29,017 bases of DNA from a virus. The notes under the pieces were generated by a model. The model was not told the origin of the DNA. It made no database searches and was given only the letters and a program-made list of their open reading frames with translations. Shown here one piece after another: positions 11,161 through 19,618 of this stretch. A program made the position numbers and the translations under genes. Positions within the stretch are counted from its first letter, which is position 1, and every line of letters begins with the position of its first letter. Location of the stretch: positions 1 to 29,017 of IMG/VR virus record IMGVR_UViG_3300007346_000149. One strand, given 5' to 3'.

Positions 11161-12750
11161 TTAAGCTTCGAGTGCTGCAATTCGAGTACGAAGGTCTTTT
11201 ACAACAAGAACAAGCAGCGACAAGTACGAAGTCTTGTTGATGCCGGTCAGGAAGGTCGTACCGTCCTCGTTGAAGCCATGAGCAGCAAGGTGCGGCGAAA
11301 TGGCGTCCATGTCTTCAGCGATCGGACCGATCTCAGGAATACCAGGGCTGTGGATACGGTTCCACAGCTTCGGCTCTACTTGGTCGATCATATCTGCCGT
11401 AAGTTCATCACCAGGGTCTTGGATGTTTTCCTTTTCGGCCCGCAGCGACGAGTTCCGCTTCAGGATGTAGTTACCGAAGCCGGTAGCTACCCACTCGGCG
11501 TCGTTACCTGTACCAGTGTCAGGAAAAGCAGCGAAAGCGACGCCAACGTCCAGAGCAAACCCGCCTGAAGTAATTACAGCCGAACCGTTACCGCCCGCCA
11601 CAAGCTCCATTGTGTCTGCAGCACTGCGGTAGATGCCTGTGTCAGTATCGCCGCTAAAGTGAAAAGCTGGAGTGCTCTCTGAACCGTTACCAGCGCTTAC
11701 GCTAAGACCAGCCTGAACGAAGTTGGAAACAGAAAGAGAAGCTCCCGTAAACAGAGTAGATCCACCGCCTAACACATTAGTCGAAGGATTATATGTTAAG
11801 GTAGTATCTATGCGGGCACGGTCAGTACCAGAAGTACTATCCGCAAATGTGACGTAATGATTAGCATTAGTGCTAACTGAAAGTACCGAAACCTCAGTAG
11901 CGCTAGAAGCGTTTCCGCTCAAAGCCCCAGCAAACGTGGTAGTAGTCAGAGTGTTCGAGCTAGCGTTGTAAGAAAGGCCAGTGTCTCTTCGTGCTCGTGT
12001 GTTGCCAGTACCAGTAGCAAACAGAGGGTATGTCGTAGTGCTAGTATTGTCTGCGTAGACATCAACGTTCGTAGCGTTCGTAGCGTTCGTAGCGCTTGTA
12101 GCACTTGTAGCACTTGTAGCGGTGGCAGCGTTGCCCGACGTGTCCTGATTACCAGCCGTGTTCACACCCGGCAGATCAATGTTTGCTGTACCATTAAACG
12201 ACACACCGCCGATTGTCCGGGCAGTCTCCAACCGAGTCGCAGTAGCAGCATTACCGCTCGTGCTCACAGACACAGAACCAACAATCTTAGAAGCATCTAA
12301 AGAAACAATTTTCTCATCCGTAATAGTTCCCGCAGCAATACGATCAACACTCAAAGTACCAGTCAGCTTACCAGCATCCAAAGAAACAATATTGCCATTA
12401 GTAATAGCATTAGCAGCAATACTATGCTTATGCTCCGCATAAGCCAAACCAGACGCAGACGTACCAGCAGACGCCGTACCATCAATCTCACCAATATTAC
12501 CATCCGTAGCATTCTCTACCGCAATATCATCCCACGCCACACCATTACAATACGACAGCTGACCCGTAGTCGAATAATGGAAAAAGCCCTTATACGCTGC
12601 AGCCGCAGCAGGACGAGCAGCCGCCTGACTATAACCAGCCACACGATCCTCCAGCTCCTCATGAGAAGCATCCATTTGCGCACGAGTAAACGCATCCGTA
12701 CCCGCACTCCAGCGATAAATTTCTAAACGAGTTGTCTGTGAAACAGCCAT
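11161..12750 (-). CDS. tail fibre with C-terminal S74 intramolecular chaperone, 529 aa
   Basis: ATG 12750 follows AGGAGG. Residues 1-75 are an attachment region (RLEIYRWSAGTDAFTRAQMD, then KGFFHYSTTGQLSYCNGVAW). The shaft includes the LETARTIGGVSFNGTANIDL unit shared with the fibre at 7876-9666, and Ala/Thr-Asn repeats (ATSATSATSATNATNA). From about 435 the protein is an S74 peptidase/endosialidase chaperone domain: SLRAEKENIQDP replaces the usual S-D-x-R-x-K-x-N-I, followed by the helical end LLVLVVKDLRTRIAALEA. Such domains trimerise the fibre and then cut themselves off using a Ser-Lys pair. Both residues appear present, but the Asp and Arg positions differ from the common form. Confidence 0.85.
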   Translation of the reverse strand: MAVSQTTRLEIYRWSAGTDAFTRAQMDASHEELEDRVAGYSQAAARPAAAAAYKGFFHYSTTGQLSYCNGVAWDDIAVENATDGNIGEIDGTASAGTSASGLAYAEHKHSIAANAITNGNIVSLDAGKLTGTLSVDRIAAGTITDEKIVSLDASKIVGSVSVSTSGNAATATRLETARTIGGVSFNGTANIDLPGVNTAGNQDTSGNAATATSATSATSATNATNATNVDVYADNTSTTTYPLFATGTGNTRARRDTGLSYNASSNTLTTTTFAGALSGNASSATEVSVLSVSTNANHYVTFADSTSGTDRARIDTTLTYNPSTNVLGGGSTLFTGASLSVSNFVQAGLSVSAGNGSESTPAFHFSGDTDTGIYRSAADTMELVAGGNGSAVITSGGFALDVGVAFAAFPDTGTGNDAEWVATGFGNYILKRNSSLRAEKENIQDPGDELTADMIDQVEPKLWNRIHSPGIPEIGPIAEDMDAISPHLAAHGFNEDGTTFLTGINKTSYLSLLVLVVKDLRTRIAALEA

Positions 12751-12777
12751 AATACAGCCTCCTGTAACAATATTTTA

Positions 12778-15700
12778 CTAGGAAATTTCGGTTCCCAATA
12801 GTGTAATCTCAATATCAGACAAACGTCTGTCGAAAAATGCGAATTCAGCCAAACCAAACCGAGCGTTAAACTCGCTAGCCGCTCCCTGCCCAAACGTGGC
12901 AGAGTTAGTAGCTGTTGTAAACGTAGTGGCAACCGCTGCTGTTGCTGTTGACTCCGAAGTACCATCTACGATTAGTTCTAGGCCGTTAGCGGGGTCTCTA
13001 CGAACGACTAACCAATGCCAGTCCCCAAACGATGGGGTTTCGGTCCACGTGACGGTTTCGGTGTTGGTGTTGTCCGTAAACGTTGCTTTGATATCTCCGT
13101 CGTCGTAGAAGACACGCAAACCTTGGTTGGTGGCGTTTTCGAGACGGAAAATGTCGTATGTTCCGCTGGTCCAGAAACGCCGCACCTGTAACAGTACCGA
13201 GAACGGGTGGTAGCTTTCGAGAGACGGAGGGTTGTGCATGCTTGGTGAGCCTTCGTAGACATGCAGAATGTCACGATCGACTACTTGGCTAGGTGCGTAT
13301 GCTGTGCTGGAAGACCCAGGGTAGCTTCTGGTTAATGTCCACGTGTTAGCGGGCGTAACAGAGTCGGCACCTGTGGTCGCTGTTGATGCGATCGTATCGG
13401 GAAGGAATGTCGCTACGCTTGACCCGCCACCACTTGGCTGAACGTCAATTTGTGTTACAGTTATTCCCTGGTAGAGCGCTGAAGCACCGTCATAGTCGTC
13501 CTGCGCCGCAATAGTGAGAACGCCTGAACCGTCTGTCGTAAAATCAGTAAAAGCAGCAGTCGAAGTAGAACCATCTGAAGGATCAACAACTGTCGGAATA
13601 ACTCTGTACGCTGTAGATGCCGAAAGTCCATCAATGGCAAGCGAATCGCCTCCAGAAGCAGCAGCCCCAAAATACCAAACGTCCGCACCCGACAACTGGC
13701 GCATAGCCAAAACATCCAAATCATTAGACGACGCCTGATTAACCGTCAACGTAACCGAAGCACCCCCGCTGGCATCTACCGTAAACGAATCAGCATAAAC
13801 ATCGACAGAAGACAAATCAATATCAAGCGTAGGCGAATAAACATACATGCCGAAATCATCAACATCGTCACCGCCCACATATGCGTGAGCAGAAGACGAA
13901 GTATCAGACGAACCCGTAAACGAAATCGGTGCGTCAAACACAAGCACACGTTTCACGCCGCAAGAAACTGGTGTAGCGTCAGCCCAATCATCTGTAGCGT
14001 TAAGCTGGCCTAAAATTTGGATTCCAGCGCCTGCTCCTGCCGAAGCAGAACCCGGCGTGAACGTAGAACTACCAACAGCGTTAGACTCCCAATCGTCATA
14101 CAGCGAACCTTGAGCATAGAACGACACAGTAGCGTCACTAGCCGACAGTGCTGATCTGGAAACACGCAACACGTACTGGCCTGTAGCGCCGATGCTGTTG
14201 AAATCAATCGGGTCAGACACGGCATAGTTCGATGCCCCGACAGCCTCGTAACCGTCAACAAGCAAAAGCCGAACGTCCGTGTCAGGACCAGAAGTGTGAC
14301 CTGAAACTAAGTACACAGCCCAGTCATTGTCCGAACTGCTTGAGTCAGTACCACACGCTAAAAGATATTTTTCACGGTACAACCAGTCAGCAGGAGTGTT
14401 GCCGCCATCGCCAGCAGTATCAACCGCCGCAGAAGGCAACGTAATATCTGTTAAAACAAAAACGAGATCGTATCCTGCAGACGAGCCACCTAAATCTAAC
14501 GTAGCTGTATCGCTGCTCGTAATCGACCCGTAAGTTGAACCGGACATATCGCCGTAGAAGTATTGTGAATCGGCGCTGTAATGCGAGTCGCCCACGCCGC
14601 CACCAATCTCAACAACAGTATTTGAAGACGTTTCGTTAAGTCGAATGTGTCTAGCAAAGTTACGTTCGTCCGAAACAAAAGATTTGCCGTAAATGTCTAC
14701 ACCGCCAGCAGCAGAATTAGAATGCGTGGCAGGGTAAAGCAGGCTTGTCATGTCGTAAGACACATCACCTGAGTTGGTTGCTTCAGAAACTTTGGTTGCA
14801 AACGCCCCGGCAGACAAGCTACTGTTTAGAGCGTCAGTAATAAAATTACCTGCTGAGTCAGGATCGACTGTGGGGTCAACAAGGACACTCAGTTGGAAAG
14901 GATTTTCCATAGCGTTTTTGTTTACAACAACAGCAGCATTGTCTGGTGTTGTTGTGTCGAGCAGGGTACGGATGTAGCTTACGATAGTATCTGCACGGCC
15001 TGCGTTGATGCCCGAAAACCCTGTACGAATCTGGTCACGGAAACCTTGAATTGTGTCGAAAAATTCTGGGTCTAAACTTTGAAGTGCAAGCCAGTCCGCT
15101 AACGTTTCAATATCTTCCCATTCGCCAGGATTAGTGTCCGCATCACCATCATATTCTTCTAAAGCTGTCCAAGGAGTGAAACCCGAAGAAGCAGAAAGCA
15201 ATGTCGTGGCGGTAATTGATGCTAGCCAGAATAGATACGCTGCATCAGCGGTGTCCGGGTCGGTCAGCTTAGATTTACTTTCTGTGCCCTCCGTAGCACG
15301 GGTGTACTGGAAGCTAATGGCTGTGTCTGCAATATTGTCTGCGGGGTATGCCAATGATTCAACAAACCGTTTTAAGGGAACCGGTACCTGTGGAGATTTT
15401 ACGAGGCTTGCAATGTTCTCGTCATCCAGACGCATAAACTCAGGCAGGTCTGTGTAAAACAAGTACGAAATTCTACCATAACCGGTGTAGTGATCTTCAC
15501 AAACAACGGGATCATACAAGGTAATAATATCGTCTGAAGCTAAGCTCCCAGCGCTTGGCCCAGTAAAAGTAATTTTTACTTTCATCAGAGTAGCGTCGGG
15601 GTCAGCCGCAAAACCTAAGTAAAGTCTAGCGTATCTATACGCTTCTATAGAAATTGTTTTTGACTCTGAACTTGCAGTCGGGGAAGAATCCGACTCGGAG

Positions 15701-16032
15701 CTGTAATAATCTACAGACAAGGTTGCTTCAGAGTTGACATTAGAAGCAACCGCTACACTAATCAAATAAATTCGAGAGCCTACTGAATCTACAAACGGCG
15801 ATTCGATAACCACAGAAGACTGCGAAGTTGTCGATTTAACTTGCAACGAGTTGCCCATATACGTGGACTCATACTCATCGCCAGGAACATATTTGTTGTA
15901 GTAGCCACGGTTAGCAATAAATTTTAACGTAGCCGTGCCCGAATTGAGCGCCCACCCACCGTAATCGTTTGATTGCCTAGTACCAAAGTTAGCTTCAGTC
16001 GATGATAGGCTGTTAATAATCCTATGAGACAT
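12778..16032 (-). CDS. large baseplate/tail protein (gpI position) with LamG-like C-terminal domain, 1084 aa
   Basis: ATG 16032 follows GGAG at about seven bases. It directly follows the J gene, where P2-like phages carry gpI. Residues about 190-420 (FYTDLPEFMRLDDENIASLV, then PLKRFVESLAYPADNI, then LAWL-like helices and RADTIVSYIRTLL) fit a gpI-type tail protein. The N-terminal 180 residues are a beta sandwich with Ser/Asp-rich loops. The middle part is Ser, Ala and Asp-rich beta structure. The last 150 residues (YHPFSVLLQVRRF to LAEFAFFDRRLSDIE) look like a concanavalin/LamG carbohydrate-binding fold. It is much longer than P2 gpI, so it is probably a fused baseplate protein and adhesin. 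Confidence 0.75.
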   Translation of the reverse strand: MSHRIINSLSSTEANFGTRQSNDYGGWALNSGTATLKFIANRGYYNKYVPGDEYESTYMGNSLQVKSTTSQSSVVIESPFVDSVGSRIYLISVAVASNVNSEATLSVDYYSSESDSSPTASSESKTISIEAYRYARLYLGFAADPDATLMKVKITFTGPSAGSLASDDIITLYDPVVCEDHYTGYGRISYLFYTDLPEFMRLDDENIASLVKSPQVPVPLKRFVESLAYPADNIADTAISFQYTRATEGTESKSKLTDPDTADAAYLFWLASITATTLLSASSGFTPWTALEEYDGDADTNPGEWEDIETLADWLALQSLDPEFFDTIQGFRDQIRTGFSGINAGRADTIVSYIRTLLDTTTPDNAAVVVNKNAMENPFQLSVLVDPTVDPDSAGNFITDALNSSLSAGAFATKVSEATNSGDVSYDMTSLLYPATHSNSAAGGVDIYGKSFVSDERNFARHIRLNETSSNTVVEIGGGVGDSHYSADSQYFYGDMSGSTYGSITSSDTATLDLGGSSAGYDLVFVLTDITLPSAAVDTAGDGGNTPADWLYREKYLLACGTDSSSSDNDWAVYLVSGHTSGPDTDVRLLLVDGYEAVGASNYAVSDPIDFNSIGATGQYVLRVSRSALSASDATVSFYAQGSLYDDWESNAVGSSTFTPGSASAGAGAGIQILGQLNATDDWADATPVSCGVKRVLVFDAPISFTGSSDTSSSAHAYVGGDDVDDFGMYVYSPTLDIDLSSVDVYADSFTVDASGGASVTLTVNQASSNDLDVLAMRQLSGADVWYFGAAASGGDSLAIDGLSASTAYRVIPTVVDPSDGSTSTAAFTDFTTDGSGVLTIAAQDDYDGASALYQGITVTQIDVQPSGGGSSVATFLPDTIASTATTGADSVTPANTWTLTRSYPGSSSTAYAPSQVVDRDILHVYEGSPSMHNPPSLESYHPFSVLLQVRRFWTSGTYDIFRLENATNQGLRVFYDDGDIKATFTDNTNTETVTWTETPSFGDWHWLVVRRDPANGLELIVDGTSESTATAAVATTFTTATNSATFGQGAASEFNARFGLAEFAFFDRRLSDIEITLLGTEIS

Positions 16033-16045
16033 ACCTGAACTCCAA

Positions 16046-17620
16046 CTATGAAACTGTAATATTCAACGTGCCGTAAGTTAGCAAAGTACCAAGGTTGCGA
16101 ACTGTCAGGTCACTATCAACTGCTCCTGTACCGTTTAGTACCGTAAACGTGTTACTGTCGTTACTGCCACCGGTTATGGCCCCAGAAGATACCGTGGCGG
16201 TTCCAAGAGCCGCAGCAACTGTTCCTGTACCTTGGTAGGTTGCACCGGCATCTACGTTACCGCTATTTGAAGTGTCGTTGTACCCTAGCCCGTTTGCTTT
16301 GGCTACAAAGACACCGGTACCAGCCCCGCCTGAAACCACGATTGACTCAGCATTTTCAAATTCATACACAACTGGAGTAGCAACGTCAGCGTCTACATAA
16401 TAGAAGCCAAGTTCACCAACCGCATAAGTTGCGTCGGTTACACCTGAAGTCACCAAAGTCGCAGACGCTGCTGTACCGCCAGAAGCAGTGTAGTAACCAA
16501 TGTTATCCGTACCAATAAGCGTCTGACCATCAAGCGTCAAAGCAGAAACATAATCCACGCCAGAAATGCCATCAATCAACGAAATTAACTCGTTCTGACG
16601 AACCGTGTTCGCAGACCAATCCCACTGGTTCGGATCAAAATGCGCTTTAATCGCATTCTCTACAGCAGTCTTCACAGTCGAAGCAACCGCACCTGAAGTC
16701 TTAACTACAGTAGCCGTAACACTAACCGAAGCAAGCTCAGCGCTCATCACATCAATCGTCACACCAGAAGCAACTCGGGCCGTAAGAGAGTCATACAAAT
16801 CTAACAAGTTGCTAGCCGAAACAGGGACCTGCGCCGTCGCAGAAGCTGCCGTACTCACATTACCGCCAACAGCCACAAGAGCATAACCATCATGGGTACC
16901 GTAGCCCGTAGCAGTAGTATCACGGTCACGGTAACGTCTCCGATTGAAAACTTCTACCCGATTAGCGTACGTCTTATTTGCCGACACATAATATTTGATC
17001 TGCGAAGCTGTAGTAGAAGCGGAAGTGTAGCTTGCCAGTAACGTGGCACCTCTCGTAAAATACTCGCTGTCTGTCTCAGCATCAGCACCGTCAGACGGGT
17101 TAGTAGCAAATGTTGCTGAAGAAAAATTGTCGTTAGCTGTCAACAATACTAAAGACTCACCTACTAAGGTGGAAGAGTTATACGCAGCACCGATAGCTTC
17201 TGCAGTTACAGCCAAACCTGATCCCGAGGTGCCAGTAAAGTCAGCATCAAGTCTGAAAATGTAAGACCGTGCTGTGTTCCGGTCGTAGTACATGAATAGC
17301 GTACCGGCATACAACGTATCGCTAGCAAACATGGTTACGTCAATAGTAGCAGTAGCTTTTGTACCGTCACTTCGGGTTAGGCCAAATAGTTGAAGCAAAA
17401 CTTCAGTGGTCGCTGAAGGGAGCCGGTTGATCGTCGCAGCAAGCTGAGCCGTACGATTAGCGAACGCCTCCGAAAGCACAACCTCAATCTGACCCGCCTC
17501 GGGATACCAACCCGGCAGTAGCCCACGGGCACTTGAAAGAATGTCATTCAGAATGGCTACAGGATCTTCATCGTTAATAGTTAAATCAACGTAGCTACTT
17601 ACATCAGGTGAAGAAGACAT
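16046..17620 (-). CDS. baseplate J-like protein, 524 aa
   Basis: ATG 17620 follows GAGGT. Residues 15-80 carry the N-terminal helix region typical of baseplate J proteins (DPVAILNDILSSARGLLPGW, then LSEAFANRTAQLAATINRLP). A beta domain follows, then GADAETDSEYFTRG (181-194) and SQIKYYVSANKTYANRVEVF, the conserved J core in which one subunit contacts the wedge. DPNQWDWSANTVRQNELISL and IDGISGVDYVSALT are also characteristic. The C-terminal 130 residues are an extra Gly/Ser/Thr-rich beta domain. It forms the baseplate wedge ring with the gp25-like protein encoded just upstream and is the main evidence for a contractile tail. Confidence 0.88.
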   Translation of the reverse strand: MSSSPDVSSYVDLTINDEDPVAILNDILSSARGLLPGWYPEAGQIEVVLSEAFANRTAQLAATINRLPSATTEVLLQLFGLTRSDGTKATATIDVTMFASDTLYAGTLFMYYDRNTARSYIFRLDADFTGTSGSGLAVTAEAIGAAYNSSTLVGESLVLLTANDNFSSATFATNPSDGADAETDSEYFTRGATLLASYTSASTTASQIKYYVSANKTYANRVEVFNRRRYRDRDTTATGYGTHDGYALVAVGGNVSTAASATAQVPVSASNLLDLYDSLTARVASGVTIDVMSAELASVSVTATVVKTSGAVASTVKTAVENAIKAHFDPNQWDWSANTVRQNELISLIDGISGVDYVSALTLDGQTLIGTDNIGYYTASGGTAASATLVTSGVTDATYAVGELGFYYVDADVATPVVYEFENAESIVVSGGAGTGVFVAKANGLGYNDTSNSGNVDAGATYQGTGTVAAALGTATVSSGAITGGSNDSNTFTVLNGTGAVDSDLTVRNLGTLLTYGTLNITVS

Positions 17621-17632
17621 GGCTGAACCTCA

Positions 17633-17932
17633 CTAACCAAACTCAATTCGGGCATCAGTAACAACTCCACCCTTTTTCAACAAACTAACTTCTTTCAAGG
17701 TTATAGACTTTGGGTAGAAATCGTAAAAATCTGAAGTAAACGCAGCGGCATCAAATTTATGAAAAGCCGGATCAGTAATCCCAAACTCAGGCATAAGCGT
17801 TCGTTCGTTTTTTCTTGACTTCAGAAAAGCAGAAATCTGTTGACCCTTGTACGTGTCAGTATCCGTACTTACCGTACTGAAGCGACCGTTAACCGCATCC
17901 ATACTAAATGGGTAAGACATAACAAAAGCCAT
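17633..17932 (-). CDS. baseplate wedge protein, gp25/gpW-like, 99 aa
   Basis: GGAGGT precedes two adjacent ATG codons (17935 and 17932). The second is chosen for spacing, and a TTG further upstream is unlikely. The short protein contains SRKNERTLMPEFGITDPAFH (about 40-59), the signature of the T4 gp25 / P2 gpW family, in which N-E-R-x-x-x-P-E-F-G forms the lysozyme-like fold core and the contact that links sheath and wedge. Before it lies ISAFLKS (initiating helix), and after it FYDFYPKSITLKEVSL. It is immediately upstream of J, the same order as in other contractile-tail phages. Confidence 0.85.
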   Translation of the reverse strand: MAFVMSYPFSMDAVNGRFSTVSTDTDTYKGQQISAFLKSRKNERTLMPEFGITDPAFHKFDAAAFTSDFYDFYPKSITLKEVSLLKKGGVVTDARIEFG

Positions 17933-17992
17933 CATTACCTCCAAAAAGCCCTCATATACATTCTACCGAAAAAATAAACAGGCTAACAACTA

Positions 17993-18328
17993 CTAGTCTG
18001 AAGAAACTTCACTAAACCAATCAACAAAATACGGATCAGTCACAGGAATGACACACAAATCAACCAAGTCAATCTCCCACTTGTTATCCTCAACCGTCGC
18101 CCACGCTATCTCAAGACTTGACTCAGCAGGAACCGTACCAATATTGCACTCTAAACCAAACACGTTAATAAAATAGTTGACCATACAACCAGAAATGCCC
18201 TCGTGGTAACAAGGAGCATCTTCGCTGTTACCATGAGGGCAAATACTGGGAGCAATATCAATATTTGTCTTGTTAATGTTTAGTAGAATGCGGTGACCAT
18301 CAACATGCCATTCTACTTCGTTAATCAT
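17993..18328 (-). CDS. hypothetical protein with Cys/His cluster, 111 aa
   Basis: ATG 18328 follows AAGG at about eight bases. The N-terminal third is beta-rich (EVEWHVDGHRILLNINKTNI). A Cys/His cluster follows, CPHGNSEDAPCYH (about 30-42), then C48 and C60, which may hold a zinc ion or be disulfides. The C-terminal half has acidic and aromatic segments (SLEIAWATVEDNKWEIDLVD, then DPYFVDWFSEV). No family is recognised. It lies between a small beta-sandwich protein and the baseplate wedge gene, so a baseplate-associated role is plausible but unproven. Confidence 0.6.
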   Translation of the reverse strand: MINEVEWHVDGHRILLNINKTNIDIAPSICPHGNSEDAPCYHEGISGCMVNYFINVFGLECNIGTVPAESSLEIAWATVEDNKWEIDLVDLCVIPVTDPYFVDWFSEVSSD

Positions 18329-18338
18329 AAAATTTACC

Positions 18339-18683
18339 TTACCGTGTAACCTCTAAGTCAAGCGTAAAGATGCCTTCAACAACCCGCTCCACGTTGCCTT
18401 CGCTATCCTCAATCTCCAAGTCGTAAACACCCCCGTCAGTTAAAGCGGCGGTGTCAGTAGCTGAGATAGACAACACGATCTCACCAGAACTATTCGTTGA
18501 AATTCTACCGTTAGCGGTAGTTAACTCGATAATCGTGGTAGAAGAACCTGTAGTGCGGCGAACATGCATTCGGCCAGTATACGAACTAAGGTCACGTGCG
18601 TCCCCGTTACTATCTTTTACAGTTAGAGTGCGAGAAAACGTAGAACCCTGCTCACACACCATGTCATAAGCTCCAGCAGCCAT
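18339..18683 (-). CDS. phage structural protein, paralogue of 10155-10499, 114 aa
   Basis: ATG 18683 follows AAAGGAG. It has the same order of elements as the protein encoded at 10155-10499: an N-terminal strand with a Cys and QGSTF, TGRMHVRRT (about 36-44), IIELTTANGRIS, IVLSISATDTA, VYDLEIEDSEGNVERVVEG and a final hydrophobic strand. The two proteins are the same length and align along their whole length, so a duplication is likely. Such proteins are usually small beta sandwiches next to tail genes. This one opens the baseplate block, while the other lies at the distal end of it. TATACT on the minus strand (plus 18712-18717), about 29 bases upstream, may be a -10 box. Confidence 0.7.
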   Translation of the reverse strand: MAAGAYDMVCEQGSTFSRTLTVKDSNGDARDLSSYTGRMHVRRTTGSSTTIIELTTANGRISTNSSGEIVLSISATDTAALTDGGVYDLEIEDSEGNVERVVEGIFTLDLEVTR

Positions 18684-18739
18684 AGAAATCTCCTTTACAA
18701 GACTTATCTCTAGTATACCGAAGCTGCAGGGTACTTATC

Positions 18740-18931
18740 TCACGACTTGGCAGTCTTACCTGACTCCTTCGGAGTTTCTTCTTCAACTGAAGCAGCCTGC
18801 GCCTGAAGTTCAGCAATAGCACGCTGAGCGGTGTTCAGGTTCACACGCAACACCGTGTTAGCAGCCGTTAGCTGCTTAATCTGCTCAAGCAGGTCTTCTA
18901 CAATTGCATTAGGATCAATATTTGTTTCCAT
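18740..18931 (-). CDS. coiled-coil protein, 63 aa
   Basis: The start is ATG 18931, preceded by AAAGGT at six bases. A longer in-frame start at 18994 lies inside the upstream gene with no ribosome site. The product is one long amphipathic helix (residues about 10-50: AIVEDLLEQIKQLTAANTVL, then NTAQRAIAELQAQA), ending in a polar charged tail (EEETPKESGKTAKS). It is probably an oligomeric coiled coil. A consensus promoter lies about 80 bases upstream within the preceding gene, so it can be made separately. No family is recognised. Confidence 0.65.
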   Translation of the reverse strand: METNIDPNAIVEDLLEQIKQLTAANTVLRVNLNTAQRAIAELQAQAASVEEETPKESGKTAKS

Positions 18932-18950
18932 TTCCAACCTTTCAGGAAGT

Positions 18951-19469
18951 TTACCACCAAGCCGGTGCTGGGCGTCCTTTTGACCATACGGCAAAAGATT
19001 CTTTGTCTATTATATAAAACTCACGATAAATGTCAACGGCTTCCTCAATCGGAGCGTGCTTAAAACCAAGACGTTCGTGGAATGCACCACCAACAGCCAA
19101 CGCAATATCAGTCAACTCGCCGTCAGGGAGAAGATGGGACGAATCAACAATCTTGTCCAACTGCTTCAAACAAGCATGCTCCTTGTTGAACCGGAAACTG
19201 AACTCTTCACACAACGCATAGGCGTGCTCAAAAAGCCAGTTAAAGTTACTGATCGACTCGCCCACCCAACGGGTACTCGGATGATTCGCATACCCGCCAC
19301 GATGCGGCGTACCCTTAGCAGTCAAAGGCACATCGTCGTCCGTAGCACCATGTCTACGAAGAGCAGACACCAACATCTGAACGCTCTCAACAGTCATCTT
19401 CGGCACATGCTTATCACACAGAGCCTGCGCTGCTTCTACCGGATCAGTTTCAACAACAAATATGTTCAT
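18951..19469 (-). CDS. conserved-looking phage protein of unknown function, 172 aa
   Basis: The start is ATG 19469, two bases after the tRNA 3' end. A longer in-frame start at 19496 would lie inside the tRNA. The N-terminus MNIFVVETDPVEAAQALCDKH continues with HVPKMTVESVQMLVSALRRHG, and the middle has ANHPSTRWVGESISNFNWLF, then EHAYALCEEFSFRFNKEHAC. This order (MNIFV, D-P-x-x-A-A, C-D-K-H, then N-H-P-x-x-x-W and N-x-x-W-L) is one I recall from many aquatic phages, where it is annotated as hypothetical. The conserved His, Cys and Asp suggest an enzyme, but I cannot name a reaction. The C-terminus is Trp/Pro-rich. Confidence 0.65.
   Translation of the reverse strand: MNIFVVETDPVEAAQALCDKHVPKMTVESVQMLVSALRRHGATDDDVPLTAKGTPHRGGYANHPSTRWVGESISNFNWLFEHAYALCEEFSFRFNKEHACLKQLDKIVDSSHLLPDGELTDIALAVGGAFHERLGFKHAPIEEAVDIYREFYIIDKESFAVWSKGRPAPAWW
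19009..19036 (-). promoter_or_regulatory. consensus sigma-70 promoter inside the 172-aa gene
   Basis: On the minus strand TTGACA (plus 19031-19036) and TATAAT (plus 19009-19014) are separated by 16 bp. Both boxes match consensus perfectly. It lies in the C-terminal coding part of the 172-aa gene and would give a leader of about 70 bases before ATG 18931. Confidence 0.7.
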
Positions 19470-19471
19470 AG

Positions 19472-19545
19472 TACCCCCGGTGGGACTCGAACCCACACTG
19501 TAGGCGTTTTAAGCGCCCTTTCTCTGCCAATTGGAATACGGGGGC
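19472..19545 (-). tRNA. tRNA with anticodon UAA (Leu), short variable loop
   Basis: A minus-strand cloverleaf has acceptor strands GCCCCCG and CGGGGGT with discriminator A, an anticodon stem GGGCG/CGCCT enclosing loop CTTAAAA (U33, anticodon UAA reading UUA), and a T arm GTGGG-TTCGAGT-CCCAC. Bases 3' of the discriminator are CTA, so CCA is not encoded. The variable region is only about five bases, whereas bacterial tRNA-Leu normally has a long class II arm. The D stem is imperfect (one mismatch). It has its own promoter at 19580-19609. It would help decode UUA. The identity is assigned from the anticodon and A73. Confidence 0.85.
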
Positions 19546-19579
19546 GAGAGTTGCGGCTAATGTGTTTGCCGTTTGCTAG

Positions 19580-19609
19580 AGTATAACATAGGTCCCCAAA
19601 CAAAGTCAA
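19580..19609 (-). promoter_or_regulatory. promoter of the tRNA
   Basis: On the minus strand TTGACT (plus 19604-19609), 18 bp, TATACT (plus 19580-19585), about 35 bases upstream of the tRNA 5' end. It lies in the divergent gap shared with the plus-strand HNH gene, whose ribosome site (AAGGAG) overlaps the -35 box. Confidence 0.65.
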
Positions 19610-19618
19610 GGAGAAACG

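Noticed and set aside
18951-19496. Longer start for the 172-aa protein
   Set aside because: It would extend into the tRNA.
19472-19545. Suppressor tRNA explaining the thioredoxin TGA
   Set aside because: The anticodon UAA reads the codon UUA, not UGA or UAA.
19056-19586. Plus-strand 176-aa ORF
   Set aside because: It is antisense to the 172-aa gene and runs through the tRNA, and it has no ribosome site.
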